From an uncultured Halomonas sp. (GTDB taxonomy: Bacteria; Pseudomonadota; Gammaproteobacteria; Pseudomonadales; Halomonadaceae), in the NCBI RefSeq assembly GCF_947493865.1, contig NZ_CANLTC010000003.1, positions 124,001 through 188,000 of the forward strand: a stretch of DNA of 64,000 nucleotides. The letters run 5' to 3'. Every line of letters starts with the position of its first letter. The first letter of the stretch is position 1. The translations under genes were made by a program, and so were the position numbers. The notes under the pieces are model-generated. The model saw nothing but the letters and a program-made list of their open reading frames with translations, was not told the DNA's origin and searched no databases. This document shows, piece after piece, positions 1 to 8,241 of this stretch.

Positions 1-70
1 CAAAAAGAATGCCCAGCAGCAGCACCAGTAGAAGGATGATGGCTAGCAACAGCCCTTTAAGCCAACGCAT
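1..70 (-). CDS. lapA: LapA-family (DUF1049) inner-membrane protein, N-terminal fragment
   Basis: Only the first 23 codons are inside the window; the gene continues past the left edge. The visible N-terminus is MRWLKGLLL followed by an almost unbroken Leu/Ile/Val run, the first transmembrane segment expected of LapA (YciS), the small partner of LapB in control of lipopolysaccharide synthesis in E. coli. It lies directly downstream of ihfB on the same strand, which is the usual gammaproteobacterial order ihfB-lapA-lapB. An AGGA sequence lies about ten bases before the ATG. The assignment rests mainly on the neighbour and the hydrophobic start, because the rest of the protein cannot be seen. Confidence 0.72.
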   Translation of the reverse strand, partial: MRWLKGLLLAIILLLVLLLGILF

Positions 71-106
71 AGAGGTGTCCTTTTGAATTTAGGTGACAAT
101 CGGGCA

Positions 107-403
107 TCAATATCCCAAGGCTCGGCTGGCGTTGACCTGTTCACGCAGTTCCTTGCCTGGTTTGAAGTGTGGCACGAATTTACCTTCCAGATCGACGGCT
201 TCTCCCGTCTTGGGATTGCGACCAAGGCGAGGCTCACGGAAATGCAGAGAAAAACTACCAAAACCGCGTATCTCCACGCGGCCTCCATTCGCCAGGGAAT
301 CAGTAATATCGTCAAGAATGATGCGCACCGCCGCTTCGACTTCCTTGAGTGACAGCTCTGGCTGGCGCATGGCGATTTGTTCGATCAACTCGGATTTGGT
401 CAT
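107..403 (-). CDS. ihfB: Integration host factor subunit beta
   Basis: This 98-residue protein is the beta subunit of IHF, the heterodimeric DNA-bending protein that shapes the nucleoid and assists recombination, replication initiation and sigma-54 promoters. The HU/IHF fold is complete: the N-terminal helices, the GFGSF turn at residues 47-51, the DNA-binding beta-arm with GRNPKTGE at 61-68 (its proline intercalates into DNA), and FKPGKELR at 80-87. The beta subunit rather than alpha is indicated by the MTKSELIEQ start and by lapA downstream. The ATG at 403 is preceded by a GGAGAT ribosome-binding site; the open frame extends further upstream, but that part does not resemble the family. Confidence 0.97.
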   Translation of the reverse strand: MTKSELIEQIAMRQPELSLKEVEAAVRIILDDITDSLANGGRVEIRGFGSFSLHFREPRLGRNPKTGEAVDLEGKFVPHFKPGKELREQVNASRALGY

Positions 404-606
404 CGGATATCTCCGTGCGGCGTACTCTGTAGCCGATAGGCTGACAGGTCTTGTTGTTCCCATGAGCATACTGCCCAACTCGTGAAAAAACAACGCACTA
501 GCAATAGGATAAAAGGCTGTTTCTTTCTTTGGCGGTAGATTCCTGAATTCGTGACCGGGCTCGGTTATACTGCTTTCATCCAAATACCAACTCGCGAGGT
601 CGGATT

Positions 607-885
607 GTGAGCGAAGATGTTGTCCTTAAACGGCTGTACTGGCACTCGCGCCGCGGTATGTGGGAGCTCGATCTTCTGCTTATACCTTTCTTGAAGCATC
701 GCTACAGTGAACTCGATGATGCAGATAAAAAAGCCTATCAGGAATTGATCGAGCAGGAAGACCAGGATCTCTTCACATGGTTGATGCGTCGCGAGTGGCC
801 ACAGGACGACGCGTTTCGCCGCATTGTCAAAATGATCATTGAATATGCTGAAACAACCGGCAACGATCAGTATCGCGCCCTCTAG
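607..885 (+). CDS. sdhE: FAD assembly factor SdhE (YgfY family)
   Basis: SdhE is a small cytoplasmic factor that promotes covalent attachment of FAD to the flavoprotein subunits of succinate dehydrogenase and fumarate reductase. The protein has 92 residues, the normal length, and carries the diagnostic RGxxE motif as RGMWE at residues 16-20, followed by a helical, acidic body. The start is GTG at 607. It overlaps the next gene, ygfX, by about 41 bases, and the sdhE-ygfX pair is conserved in gammaproteobacteria. It is divergent from ihfB; a TATACT sequence at 566-571 is a plausible minus-10 element. Confidence 0.93.
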   Translation: MSEDVVLKRLYWHSRRGMWELDLLLIPFLKHRYSELDDADKKAYQELIEQEDQDLFTWLMRREWPQDDAFRRIVKMIIEYAETTGNDQYRAL

Positions 886-1246
886 GCTATGTTGGTGGGC
901 TTCGCTGCTGCTGGCCATGGCCGTGTTGTTTCTTGTTGCGGCTTACGGGACGCCCTGGCTGGTTCTCACGGCGACTTTGATCCTTGGCTCGATTCTTTGG
1001 CGCGAAAGAAATCGGCATGCTGGCTGGCAGCTGCGCTGGGTGCCCGGCACGGGCGGCGGCTGGCAGGCTCGTGAGGCTTCTACTGGCGATTGGCAGAACA
1101 TGGTTCTGCACTGTGACTACCTGGGGCCTTGGCTGATTGGTTTGCGCGTCGGCAAGCAGCGCCATTGGCTATGGCCGGATAGTGCGAGCCAGTCAGCGCG
1201 CCGGTCTCTGCGACGGCTATTGCTATGGGCTCCCCCGGGAAGCTAG
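845..1246 (+). CDS. YgfX/CptA-like membrane protein
   Basis: About 133 residues. Two closely spaced hydrophobic segments at roughly residues 16-50 form a membrane hairpin, followed by a soluble Trp- and Arg-rich C-terminal domain, the plan of the YgfX (CptA) family encoded after sdhE. In E. coli YgfX was proposed as a cell-division-inhibiting toxin paired with SdhE (YgfY), but the SdhE assembly role makes that pairing uncertain. The ATG at 845 lies inside sdhE; a TTG two codons upstream is a weaker alternative. Its last 24 bases overlap the 3' end of nadB on the other strand, so the two genes converge with no room for a separate terminator. Confidence 0.75.
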   Translation: MLKQPATISIAPSRLCWWASLLLAMAVLFLVAAYGTPWLVLTATLILGSILWRERNRHAGWQLRWVPGTGGGWQAREASTGDWQNMVLHCDYLGPWLIGLRVGKQRHWLWPDSASQSARRSLRRLLLWAPPGS

Positions 1247-2845
1247 CGTTACCTTTGAGGCCGTTGGTATGGAGGCGCCATGATGCGGATAGTCGCGGTT
1301 ATAATGCAGCCCGCGTGATTCGTGGCGCTCACGAGCGACTCTCAGTAACATGCCTGCCAGATCGAGTGCATGCCTCAATCGAGCATGTGCCAGCCTGGGC
1401 GCCCATTCTCGCGATCTTTCCTGACATTGTTTCTGGCAAAGCCCCGTCCACTCATCCTTCAGTCGTTTCAGCGCTTCCTCGCCGGCAGTGAGTCCTTCGA
1501 TACTACGCACGATGCCGGCGGACTGGCTCATTGTCTTGCGCATGGCGGCGAATATTCGAGCGAGGTTCTCGTCAGAGGCGGGCGCAACGTACGCACCGGA
1601 AGCCGCGTAGGCAGCAGGAAGAATCGGTTCGCCATATTGGTCGGATGTGCCCTCGCGCAGTTTCATGGCCGCGGAACGCGCGAATACCAAACATTCCAGC
1701 AGCGAGTTGCTGGCCATGCGATTGGCGCCATGCAAGCCGGTACAGGCCACTTCGCCGATGGCATAGAGATGATCTACATTGCTGGCACCTTGTAGATCGG
1801 TGGCGATACCACCGCAGCTGTAGTGGGCCGCCGGAACGACTGGAATGGGGTCGCGAGTAATGTCGAACCCACGACTCAGGCAATGGGCGTGGATGGTAGG
1901 AAAGTGCTCGCGTATCCGCGCTGCCTCGAGGTGGGTGATATCGAGCAGCACATGCGATGATTCACAGCTCAGCATCTCGGCGTGAATGGCACGAGCGACG
2001 ATGTCACGCGGTGCGAGTTCGGCGCGCTCATCGTAGTCCGGCATGAAGCGTACGCCATGAATATTACGTAGTAGTCCCCCTTCGCCACGCACCGCTTCGC
2101 TGATCAGAAAGGGGCTACCCTCCGGATCGTACAGGCAGGTAGGATGGAACTGCTGGAATTCGAGGTTCATCAGCGTGGCACCCAGAGCCGCCGCCATTGC
2201 CATGCCCTCGCCGCAGGCGGGAGCGGGGCTGGTGGTATGTTGATAAAGGCCGCTGGCACCCCCGGTGGCCAGTACGGTGTCCTGGGCTGTCGCAAGCTGA
2301 AGCTGACCACCGGTATCAAGACATAGTGCGCCTCGGCAGCGCCTCTGGGCGTCCTCGAGCAATTCCATGGCCTGCCACTCCTCGATCAAGCGAATGTCGG
2401 GATGGCGGCATGCATGCTCGAGCAGGGTGTCTATCAGCGCCTTTCCAGTGGCATCCGCTGCGTGGATGATACGCCGGGCACCATGGCCGCCTTCCCGGGT
2501 GAGATGGTAGGGATAGAGGGCGTTCGTCGTCGTATCCGGCGTGAAGGGCACGCCGAGCGCAATGAGCCAGTCGATCACCTCACGGCCATGCTCGACGGTA
2601 AAGCGAACCGCGGCTTCGTCGCACAGGCCATCCCCGGCAATCAGCGTATCCTGAACGTGAGCTTCGATGTTGTCCGTGGGCGCCAGTACCGCGGCGATCC
2701 CACCTTGCGCCCAGCGGCTTGCGCCAAAGTCGTCCTGGGCCGGCCGTATCAGTGTCACACTGCGGTGCCCGGCCAGTTCGAGGGCCAGGGTCAAACCGGC
2801 AACGCCACCGCCGATGATCAGAACGTCGTGTTCGCTATGAATCAT
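1223..2845 (-). CDS. nadB: L-aspartate oxidase
   Basis: NadB oxidises L-aspartate to iminoaspartate, the first step of de novo NAD synthesis, with FAD as cofactor and oxygen or fumarate as acceptor. The 540-residue protein matches the family length. It has the N-terminal dinucleotide-binding loop IGGGVAGL at residues 11-18, the GASRWAQGGIAAV segment at 41-53, the SEAVRGEGG active-site region and the GEVACTGLHGANRM region of the fumarate reductase/NadB superfamily. Its start overlaps the end of the FUSC-family gene by 11 bases on the same strand, suggesting cotranscription. Confidence 0.98.
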   Translation of the reverse strand: MIHSEHDVLIIGGGVAGLTLALELAGHRSVTLIRPAQDDFGASRWAQGGIAAVLAPTDNIEAHVQDTLIAGDGLCDEAAVRFTVEHGREVIDWLIALGVPFTPDTTTNALYPYHLTREGGHGARRIIHAADATGKALIDTLLEHACRHPDIRLIEEWQAMELLEDAQRRCRGALCLDTGGQLQLATAQDTVLATGGASGLYQHTTSPAPACGEGMAMAAALGATLMNLEFQQFHPTCLYDPEGSPFLISEAVRGEGGLLRNIHGVRFMPDYDERAELAPRDIVARAIHAEMLSCESSHVLLDITHLEAARIREHFPTIHAHCLSRGFDITRDPIPVVPAAHYSCGGIATDLQGASNVDHLYAIGEVACTGLHGANRMASNSLLECLVFARSAAMKLREGTSDQYGEPILPAAYAASGAYVAPASDENLARIFAAMRKTMSQSAGIVRSIEGLTAGEEALKRLKDEWTGLCQKQCQERSREWAPRLAHARLRHALDLAGMLLRVARERHESRGLHYNRDYPHHGASIPTASKVTLASRGSP

Positions 2846-4010
2846 TGTGCCGGGTTCTCGTGTCTGAAGATGAGGATTTGCCGGATTCGGTGCGTAAACG
2901 CTGGGAATCGCTGACCAGCGTGTGCTGACTTGCGCGCTGTCTAAGACGCTTGCTGGGCAAGTGCCTCAATCGGCCAAGGCGCAGGCTCAATTCCCGGGTC
3001 AGTCTGGTCAGTTCACGATTAAGCCATAAATAACCGCTTGGTCCGAACAGCATCTGCCCATTCTCATCTCGAGCCAAGGTGGCTTGATTGGCATACTGGT
3101 CCAGATCGAAGCGTTTTACCTGCACCTCGATGGACTGACCGGTGCGTACCTGAAATGCCAGTGTACCCAATACACGGGCGAGACGGTGCTGCGCTTCACG
3201 CAAACCATTCATGCCAGCGATGCGTTCGTAGCCAATGCGCGTCACCCAGCGTGTCTGCAGTATCAGTTCGATAGTGGAAAGCATGCGCCGCTGCAGCGAC
3301 AACAAGCTATCGAGTTCGTTACGTCGCAAGCGTCGCTCGCTGTGAATGGCATCCACGAGTTTTCTCTGCTCGACCAGTTGGGCAGTAACGGTCTTGAGAA
3401 GCTCCTGGGTATCGATGCCGATGTCGTTCTCGGCGGCGGCGATGGTATGGGCATGGTAAAGACGCGCCAGCTTGTCGAGGTTGTCCGCTAGTAAAAAACG
3501 CAGCACATCCGTTGCCTTCTGGGGCAGTACCAGTACGGTGACGAGGATCCCGATCAGCGTTCCCAGTAGCACATTGAAGGCCCGCCATAGGGCGATGTCC
3601 AGGTCGTGATCGCCACTACCGACTACCAGCAGCACGGAGATGCCGAATATCAAGGCGCTGTAGCCATAGCGGGTGGCGAAGGTTGCGTAGGTCGCCAAGG
3701 CGATGCTGATCAATGTCCAGATGGGCACCACGCCGGCCGGTGGATCGGGAATCAGCATCAGCACGATACCCCAGGTGATACCGAGAACCGTGCCCAGCAG
3801 CCGCTGTCCACCCTTGTCCAGCACGCTGCCGATATTGGGCAGATTGCCGACAACCGCCAGGGTGCTGATCAACGCCCAGCTACCGTGGGGGATTTGCAAT
3901 GCCGAGATGATGATGAACGTAGCGGCTAGTGCCAGGCTGGTGCGCAGTACGTGCAGGTAGTGGCGGTAACGATAGCTGAAATAAGGATCGCGAAGACGCA
4001 GCAATGACAT
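2835..4010 (-). CDS. FUSC-family (aromatic acid exporter-like) inner-membrane protein
   Basis: About 391 residues. The first half contains about six hydrophobic segments in two clusters with short loops, ending near the LVTVLVLPQKA segment, and the second half is a long helical cytoplasmic domain rich in Leu, Arg and Gln. This is the layout of the fusaric-acid-resistance/YccS-like (FUSC) family, usually assigned to efflux of aromatic or other organic acids. The substrate cannot be deduced. I chose the ATG at 4010, before MSLLRLRDPY, with a GAAGAG sequence nine bases upstream; a GTG start at 4046 would add twelve residues. The gene runs into nadB with an 11-base overlap. Confidence 0.82.
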   Translation of the reverse strand: MSLLRLRDPYFSYRYRHYLHVLRTSLALAATFIIISALQIPHGSWALISTLAVVGNLPNIGSVLDKGGQRLLGTVLGITWGIVLMLIPDPPAGVVPIWTLISIALATYATFATRYGYSALIFGISVLLVVGSGDHDLDIALWRAFNVLLGTLIGILVTVLVLPQKATDVLRFLLADNLDKLARLYHAHTIAAAENDIGIDTQELLKTVTAQLVEQRKLVDAIHSERRLRRNELDSLLSLQRRMLSTIELILQTRWVTRIGYERIAGMNGLREAQHRLARVLGTLAFQVRTGQSIEVQVKRFDLDQYANQATLARDENGQMLFGPSGYLWLNRELTRLTRELSLRLGRLRHLPSKRLRQRASQHTLVSDSQRLRTESGKSSSSDTRTRHNDS

Positions 4011-4125
4011 CGACGATAACTCTTCAGCAGGTAGGTTGCGGTTCACGAAGCAAGGAGGCGGCCTGGTACGTCACAGAGCGCATGGCGTTCTCAAGTGGAA
4101 GAACCGGAGATAGCGTATTCACGGC

Positions 4126-4214
4126 TGGTGCCCGGAGCCGGGCTCGAACCGGCACGGAGTATAACCTCCGAGGGATTTTAAGTCCCTTGCGTCTACCAAT
4201 TTCGCCATCCGGGC
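4126..4214 (-). tRNA. tRNA-Leu (anticodon UAA)
   Basis: An 89-base cloverleaf including the encoded CCA. The acceptor stem GCCCGGA pairs with TCCGGGC, the T-loop is GGTTCGAGCC, and the anticodon loop within GGGACTTAAAATCCC reads UAA. A long variable arm (CGGAGGTTATACTCCG) marks a class II tRNA, as expected for leucine. It is third in the row Gly-Cys-Leu downstream of pgsA, the same order as glyW-cysT-leuZ of E. coli. Confidence 0.97.
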
Positions 4215-4248
4215 GGGGATCGGGAAGGGCGCGCAGCCAAGGGTAATA

Positions 4249-4322
4249 TGGAGGCTGGAGTCGGAATCGAACCGGCGTACACGGAGTTGCAGTCCGCTGC
4301 ATAACCACTCTGCCATCCAGCC
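4249..4322 (-). tRNA. tRNA-Cys (anticodon GCA)
   Basis: A 74-base cloverleaf including CCA. The acceptor stem GGCTGGA pairs with TCCAGCC, the discriminator is U as is typical for tRNA-Cys, the T-loop is GGTTCGATTCC and the anticodon loop GGACTGCAACTCC reads GCA. It is the middle gene of the pgsA-linked tRNA row. Confidence 0.97.
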
Positions 4323-4437
4323 ACTGAGCGCGTGTCAAACGATAAAGCAAGATGTAGATCAATAAGCCAGTATCTTGTCACGCCAGCTTGTCAATCGGGC
4401 GCTGTTGGTTATCTGCTTTATCGCTGAAATGAGCGTT

Positions 4438-4459
4438 TGGAGCGGGAAACGAGATCCGA
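4438..4459 (-). repeat. Partial copy of the tRNA-Gly 3' end
   Basis: Twenty-two bases here match the 3' end of tRNA-Gly (4509-4530), from the T-arm through the acceptor stem and CCA, with one mismatch. The copy lies about 50 bases downstream of the intact tRNA on the same strand, and the bases between do not continue the cloverleaf. Such a 3'-end duplication is the usual trace of integration at a tRNA gene, but a local duplication is also possible and no integrase remains. Confidence 0.6.
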
Positions 4460-4508
4460 CCGGGCTGGCGTTCCAGCTTGCGACCTTCACTGTTTTTGCT
4501 GCCAAACA

Positions 4509-4583
4509 TGGAGCGGGAAACGAGATTCGAACTCGCGACCCTCGCCTTGGCAAGGCGATGCTCTACCACTGAGCTATTCCCGC
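4509..4583 (-). tRNA. tRNA-Gly (anticodon GCC)
   Basis: A 75-base cloverleaf including CCA. The acceptor stem GCGGGAA pairs with TTCCCGC, the T-loop is AGTTCGAATCT and the anticodon loop CGCCTTGCCAAGGCG reads GCC. It is the first tRNA after pgsA, as glyW is in E. coli. Its 3' end is partly repeated downstream at 4438-4459. Confidence 0.97.
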
Positions 4584-4646
4584 TCGACTCGATGAGGCAT
4601 TCTACAGATAAAGGTGCCTCTGTCAAACGCTTATCGCCCTTGCCGG

Positions 4647-5195
4647 CTACATCGAGCGAGACAGTTCAGGCCAGGCTGCGCGCAGATATTGCAGCATCGA
4701 CCATAGCGTCAGGACTGCCGCGACATAGAGCGTGATGATTCCAATCGTTGCGATTTGACTCGTGGGCGACCAACCCAGCAACAGCAGTAGGGCGACCATT
4801 TGCAAGGTCGTCTTGACCTTGCCGATCCAGGACACGGCAACATGGCCGCGTTTACCCATTTCCGCCATCCATTCCCGCAATGCGGAAATCACGATTTCCC
4901 TGCCGATGATGACCAGTGCTGGCAGGGTCAGCCAAAGTGAATCGAAGCGTTCGATCAGCAAGGCCAGCGCTACCGCCACCATGACCTTGTCCGCCACCGG
5001 ATCGAGGAAGGCGCCAAATGGCGTGCTCTGGTTCCAGCGGCGTGCCAGATAACCATCCAGCCAGTCTGTGAGAGCGGCCAGACCGAACAGCAACGCGGTA
5101 AGCTTCAGGCTCCAGGCATAAGGGGCATAGAACAGGATCACCAGCAACGGAATGAACACGATGCGAGCAAGTGTAAGGATGTTGGGTATGTTCAT
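4647..5195 (-). CDS. pgsA: CDP-diacylglycerol--glycerol-3-phosphate 3-phosphatidyltransferase
   Basis: PgsA makes phosphatidylglycerophosphate from CDP-diacylglycerol and sn-glycerol 3-phosphate, the committed step to phosphatidylglycerol and cardiolipin, in the inner membrane. The 182-residue protein has about five to six membrane segments and the complete CDP-alcohol phosphotransferase motif: Asp44, Asp47-Gly48, Ala51-Arg52, Gly61, Asp65 and Asp69. It sits between uvrC and tRNA-Gly, an order shared with E. coli. Confidence 0.97.
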   Translation of the reverse strand: MNIPNILTLARIVFIPLLVILFYAPYAWSLKLTALLFGLAALTDWLDGYLARRWNQSTPFGAFLDPVADKVMVAVALALLIERFDSLWLTLPALVIIGREIVISALREWMAEMGKRGHVAVSWIGKVKTTLQMVALLLLLGWSPTSQIATIGIITLYVAAVLTLWSMLQYLRAAWPELSRSM

Positions 5196-5256
5196 CTAAA
5201 TAACATGGGTCCATGCCGGTGATCGAGAGCCATCATTCTATGCGTCTTTGCGCCAA

Positions 5257-7071
5257 TCATCCATGCAGCGCCTGATGGATGGACGTGGCGAGGCTAACGC
5301 TGATACCCGGCACTCGGGCAAGTTCCTCGCGGCTGGCATGGCGAACGCCCTGCAGCCCCCCGAAGAAGCGTAGCAGTTCGCGACGTCGTTTGGGACCAAC
5401 GCCGGGAATATCCTGCAGCGTGGACGTGCGACGCGCCTTGTCTCGGCGTTGCCGATGGCCGGTGATGGCGAAGCGGTGGGCCTCATCGCGAATATGCTGT
5501 ACCAGGTGCAACGCCGACGAGCTGCCTTCGAGACTCAGGCTGTTGTCGACGGTTTCGAGAAACAGCGTCTCCAGGCCTGGTTTACGGGTAGTGCCCTTGG
5601 CGACACCAACCAGCCTGATATGGCTGACATCCAGTTCTTCGAATACCTCTCGCGCCATGTTGAGCTGGCCCTTGCCACCATCCACCAGCAGTATGTCCGG
5701 GCATTTGCCTTCACCCTGCTTGAGACGCTTGAAGCGTCGGATCAGCGCCTGGCGCATGGCAGCGTAATCGTCGCCAGCGGCAACGCCCTCGATGTTGAAG
5801 CGTCGATAATCGGATTTCACCGGGCCGTCCTGGTCGAAGACGACGCAGGAGGCAACCGTGGCTTCGCCATGGCTGTGACTGATATCGAAGCATTCCAGAC
5901 GAGTAGGTGTTGCCTGCATGCCGAGCGCATCGCGCAGGGCCTCGAAGCGTTTCGATAACTGCGTGCGGTTGGCGAGCTGGGTCGCTAGTGACTGTTCGGC
6001 GTTGGTGCGCGCCAGCTGCAACCATTGGGCGCGATGACCACGCACCTGATGTGTCAGACGCACATGCTTGCCGGCCTGCTCACTGAACGCTCCCTGGAGT
6101 ATCTCACTGTCGGGAAGAGAGTGGCTCGTGATGACCTCCTGAGGCAGGTCGCGTCTTTGGCCAAGATAGAACTGACTGACGAACTCGCCCAATAGCTCTG
6201 AGGCAGGAAGATCGAGGCCGTTCTCGGGATTGTGATGACGCGCCCCCAGCATTCGTCCCTGGCGTACCGTCAGCACGCTGATGCCAAGGCCGCCGGGCCG
6301 CTCCACCAGCGCAAAGATATCCGCATCGCCGGAGCCAGTATCCATGATCTGGCGTTCCTGAAGCCGGCGCAACTGCTGAACCTGATCCCGCAAGCGCGCT
6401 GCTTCCTCGAACTGCAAGTTGCGGCTGGCCGTTTCCATGGCCGTCATCAACTGTCCGGTCACCTGCTCGCTCTTGCCTTCCAGGCACATCACCGCGTGCT
6501 CGAGGTCGCGTTGATACTCCTGCTTGTCGATGTAGTCCACGCAAGGCGCGCTGCATCGATTGATTTGATACTGCAGGCAAGGGCGATTGCGATGAGCAAA
6601 AACCGTATCCTCGCAATTACGAATACGAAAAATCTTCTGCATCAGCGCCAGGCTTTCTCGAACCGCGTTGGAGCTGGGATATGGGCCAAGGTACTGTCCG
6701 TCATTTCGTTTGTGGCGCACTCGCTTGAATTCGAGGGCCGGGTAGGGATGACGGTCGCTGACGAAGACATAGGGGTAGGATTTGTCATCTCGCAGCAGGA
6801 TGTTGTAAGGGGGGCGCAGCTCCTTGATCAGGGTTTGCTCGAGAAGCAACGCCTCGGTCTCGCTACGGGTGATCGTGACTTGCACGTCGTGGATACGCGC
6901 GACCAGGGCTTGGGTCTTGGTATTGAGAGCGCCGCGAAAATAACTCGCAAGACGGGCCTTGAGGCGCTTGGCCTTGCCCACGTAAAGCACATTGCCGTCG
7001 CTATCGAGCATGCGATAGACACCCGGCGATTCACTGACAGTCTTGAGAAAGTGTTTGGCGTCGAAACTCAT
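5257..7071 (-). CDS. uvrC: UvrABC excinuclease subunit C
   Basis: UvrC makes both incisions around a DNA lesion in nucleotide excision repair, after loading by UvrA and UvrB. All domains of the 604-residue protein are visible: the GIY-YIG nuclease at the N-terminus (GVYRMLD ... VLYVGKAK, residues about 16-36), a four-cysteine cluster at about 150-175, the UVR domain for UvrB contact at about 205-238, the RNase H-like 5' nuclease domain with FDISHSHG, and the C-terminal double helix-hairpin-helix (IPGVGPKRR, VPGISVS). It lies between gacA and pgsA on the same strand, the conserved uvrY-uvrC-pgsA arrangement. Confidence 0.98.
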   Translation of the reverse strand: MSFDAKHFLKTVSESPGVYRMLDSDGNVLYVGKAKRLKARLASYFRGALNTKTQALVARIHDVQVTITRSETEALLLEQTLIKELRPPYNILLRDDKSYPYVFVSDRHPYPALEFKRVRHKRNDGQYLGPYPSSNAVRESLALMQKIFRIRNCEDTVFAHRNRPCLQYQINRCSAPCVDYIDKQEYQRDLEHAVMCLEGKSEQVTGQLMTAMETASRNLQFEEAARLRDQVQQLRRLQERQIMDTGSGDADIFALVERPGGLGISVLTVRQGRMLGARHHNPENGLDLPASELLGEFVSQFYLGQRRDLPQEVITSHSLPDSEILQGAFSEQAGKHVRLTHQVRGHRAQWLQLARTNAEQSLATQLANRTQLSKRFEALRDALGMQATPTRLECFDISHSHGEATVASCVVFDQDGPVKSDYRRFNIEGVAAGDDYAAMRQALIRRFKRLKQGEGKCPDILLVDGGKGQLNMAREVFEELDVSHIRLVGVAKGTTRKPGLETLFLETVDNSLSLEGSSSALHLVQHIRDEAHRFAITGHRQRRDKARRTSTLQDIPGVGPKRRRELLRFFGGLQGVRHASREELARVPGISVSLATSIHQALHG

Positions 7072-7157
7072 GCCACCATCGATATCGCTGTGTTGGTAGT
7101 GTCACGATACCAGATCGCTGTAGTTTTAGGGGGCGCTGGCCCCCTTGTAGCGCGAAT

Positions 7158-7805
7158 TCAATGCGCTTCGGTGAATCCTTCCACCAGTCCATGACGCAGG
7201 CCAAGATGGGTAAGCTCCACATCGGTTTGCAGTCCCAGCTTGTCGAAAATGCGATAGCGATAGGTATTGACTGTCTTGGGGCTCAGGAAAAGCCGGTCCG
7301 AAATGTCGTTCACTTTGTGGCAGTTGATGATCATCATCGCGACCTGCATTTCCCGGCTCGAAAGCTGATCGAAAGGATTGTCCTGGGTATCCATCTTGGC
7401 TAATACCAGGCGCTGGGCGATCTCGGGACTGATATAGCGCTGACCGAGCTGAATGGCACGAATCGCTCGCACGACTTCATCCATTTCAGTGCCTTTGCTG
7501 ATGAAGCCGCTAGCCCCTGCTTCAAGCAGTCGCTGCGCGAAGGTTTCTTCCAGATAGGCAGTCAAGATCACGACCTTGATATCGGACATGCCTCGAGCGA
7601 TCTTGCGGGTAGCCTCCAGCCCGCCGATACCAGGCATGCGAATATCCATCAGCACGATATCGGGCCGGAGCGTTCGCGCCAGGCTAAGCGCTTCTTCACC
7701 CGTGGCGGCCTCTCCAACGACCTGAATGCCGTCCTCCTGGCTGAGCAGGCGGGCAATGCTGGTACGAACCAGATGATGATCATCTGCAACTATAACCTTG
7801 ATCAA
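7158..7805 (-). CDS. gacA: Two-component response regulator GacA/UvrY
   Basis: This 215-residue regulator has a receiver domain with the acidic pair Asp8-Asp9 and phosphoacceptor Asp54 (in VLMDIRMPG), then a LuxR-type helix-turn-helix (LSPKTVNTYRYRIFDKL, about 175-192). In the GacS/BarA-GacA/UvrY system it activates small RNAs that sequester CsrA/RsmA. The linked uvrC supports the identity. The start is most likely the TTG at 7805, which gives MIKVIVADDHHLVR, aligned with the known GacA start; AGGAG lies five bases before it. An in-frame ATG at 7820 would add SGAD-type residues and place the Shine-Dalgarno sequence inside the gene. The partner kinase is not in the window. Confidence 0.93.
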   Translation of the reverse strand: MIKVIVADDHHLVRTSIARLLSQEDGIQVVGEAATGEEALSLARTLRPDIVLMDIRMPGIGGLEATRKIARGMSDIKVVILTAYLEETFAQRLLEAGASGFISKGTEMDEVVRAIRAIQLGQRYISPEIAQRLVLAKMDTQDNPFDQLSSREMQVAMMIINCHKVNDISDRLFLSPKTVNTYRYRIFDKLGLQTDVELTHLGLRHGLVEGFTEAH

Positions 7806-8051
7806 GTCCGCTCCTGACATGAACGATTTCGTTTGGTATCGGCACTGCCCCAAAAGGATCAATGAGTGTAATATTCACGAATCGTTGATTCCACTTTGGA
7901 TAATCAGCGGTAGCAACACAAAAGATATTGACGTCGAGATGGTAGGCACATAGTATACGCGCCGTTCCACTTCTGTATTGATTCAGGTCTATTTTAAGCT
8001 TGGACAGTCACGCGGATAGTGAACATTCGACGGTCATTTATAGCGTCGCCT

Positions 8052-8127
8052 GGGGCCTTAGCTCAGCTGGGAGAGCGCAACACTGGCAGTGTTGAGGTCA
8101 GCGGTTCGATCCCGCTAGGCTCCACCA
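8052..8127 (+). tRNA. tRNA-Ala (anticodon GGC)
   Basis: A 76-base cloverleaf with encoded CCA. The acceptor stem GGGGCCU pairs with AGGCUCC and includes the G3:U70 wobble pair that identifies alanine tRNAs. The anticodon loop CACTGGCAGTG reads GGC and the T-loop is GGTTCGATCCC. It stands alone and is followed at once by a hairpin terminator. Confidence 0.97.
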
Positions 8128-8143
8128 ACAAGATTCCCGATCT

Positions 8144-8175
8144 AGCCGCCTGAGCATACGCGCAGGCGGCTTTTT
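8144..8175 (+). terminator. Rho-independent terminator after tRNA-Ala
   Basis: AGCCGCCTG and CAGGCGGCT form a nine-base-pair stem with a ten-base loop, followed by a run of five T. The position, 16 bases after the tRNA, fits a terminator for that gene. There is no A-run on the other side, so use by the converging ABC gene is less likely. Confidence 0.85.
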
Positions 8176-8241
8176 CATGCGCGTATCGTTCTCGAGCACA
8201 CCCAGCCCTTGAGAAACACGGATGCCAAAGCCAACCGGTAT

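Noticed and set aside
6232..7194. 320-codon open frame on the plus strand opposite uvrC
   Set aside because: It is a high-GC antisense shadow of uvrC: low complexity, no ribosome-binding site, no family features, and the opposite strand is a certain gene.
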